A stretch of 64,000 bases of DNA from Mycolicibacterium litorale (GTDB taxonomy: Bacteria > Actinomycetota > Actinomycetes > Mycobacteriales > Mycobacteriaceae). This document shows positions 63,939-64,000 of this stretch, in pieces. The stretch's first letter is position 1; every line of letters begins with the position of its first letter. The notes beneath the pieces were generated by a model that was not told where the DNA came from, searched no databases, and saw only the letters and a list, made by a program, of their open reading frames with translations. The position numbers were made by a program, and so were the translations under genes. Location of the stretch: positions 3,906,001-3,970,000 of the forward strand of contig NZ_AP023287.1 in assembly GCF_014218295.1 (NCBI RefSeq), read 5' to 3'.

Positions 63939-64000
63939 ATGACGGATTCGACCAGTACCACCGCGCGCTCGGGGGTCGACACCGCCCGGTTCGCGTCGCG
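63939..64000 (+). CDS. oppC: Start of oppC (permease), cut by window edge
   Basis: ATG 63939 follows AGAGGACG and begins a reading frame (MTDSTSTTARSGVDTARFAS) that runs to the edge. The assignment as oppC rests on position after oppB; the N-terminus is not conserved. Confidence 0.55.
   Translation, partial: MTDSTSTTARSGVDTARFAS

Overview
The window is chromosomal DNA of a rapid-growing mycobacterium (Mycolicibacterium type). The evidence is very high GC outside the rRNA genes, a 16S rRNA with the short helix-18 region typical of rapid growers, F420-type and mycolate-era enzyme families, a fused b-delta ATP synthase subunit, and a gene order that follows the M. tuberculosis block from oppB (Rv1283c) to alkA (Rv1317c), read here in the opposite direction. 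Family and synteny comparisons are from memory; no search was run.

Layout. 1-3200: a truncated fatty-acyl-AMP ligase, an ArsR-SRPBCC pair with a perfect palindromic operator, and a Tat-exported GH5-like glycosidase. 3340-5327: DNA alkylation repair (Ada-AlkA fusion and Ogt), convergent with the rRNA operon. 5401-10737: 5S, 23S and 16S rRNA on the minus strand, driven by two recognisable promoters just downstream of murA. 11076-25751 (minus except pduO): murA, DUF2550, the complete F1Fo ATP synthase operon, wecA, sua5-like, prmC, prfA and rpmE. 25871-29290: an accessory insert (MDMPI-like protein, MarR, acyl-CoA synthetase, TetR) between rpmE and rho, which are neighbours in M. tuberculosis. 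29360-38073: rho with a structured leader, then the tightly overlapping argS-lysA-thrA-thrC-thrB operon. 38177: tRNA-Arg(CCG). 38348-46675: accessory genes, including a MASE1-PAS-SpoIIE phosphatase, secreted proteins, DUF899, an LLM oxidoreductase, a NarL-type two-component system, a frameshifted adhesin-like protein and a fragment of an NAD(P)-binding oxidoreductase. 46672-52881: sulfate assimilation (cysD, cysNC, cysQ) with an isochorismatase-like hydrolase, an Rrf2 regulator and a ThrE-type exporter. 53034-55029: a 13E12/DUF222-HNH protein and a beta-carbonic anhydrase gene with an in-frame internal deletion. 55075-62867: a glycosyltransferase island (two GT39 paralogues, GT2-GtrA fusion, OmpR-type two-component system, Gly/Pro-rich membrane peptide) sitting between canB and oppB. 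62933-64000: start of an oligopeptide ABC transporter.

Functional links. Translation and envelope housekeeping (ATP synthase, WecA, MurA, release factor and its methylase, L31, Rho) form the conserved backbone. The inserts are mostly regulator-plus-enzyme modules. Many start codons lie 6-7 nt after a TANNNT -10 element, so leaderless transcription is a recurring feature of the window. The most noteworthy items are the deleted carbonic anhydrase, the two-component/GT39 envelope island, a leaderless micro-ORF coupled to oppB, and two visible gene-decay sites (a C-tract frameshift and a 17-codon oxidoreductase fragment).
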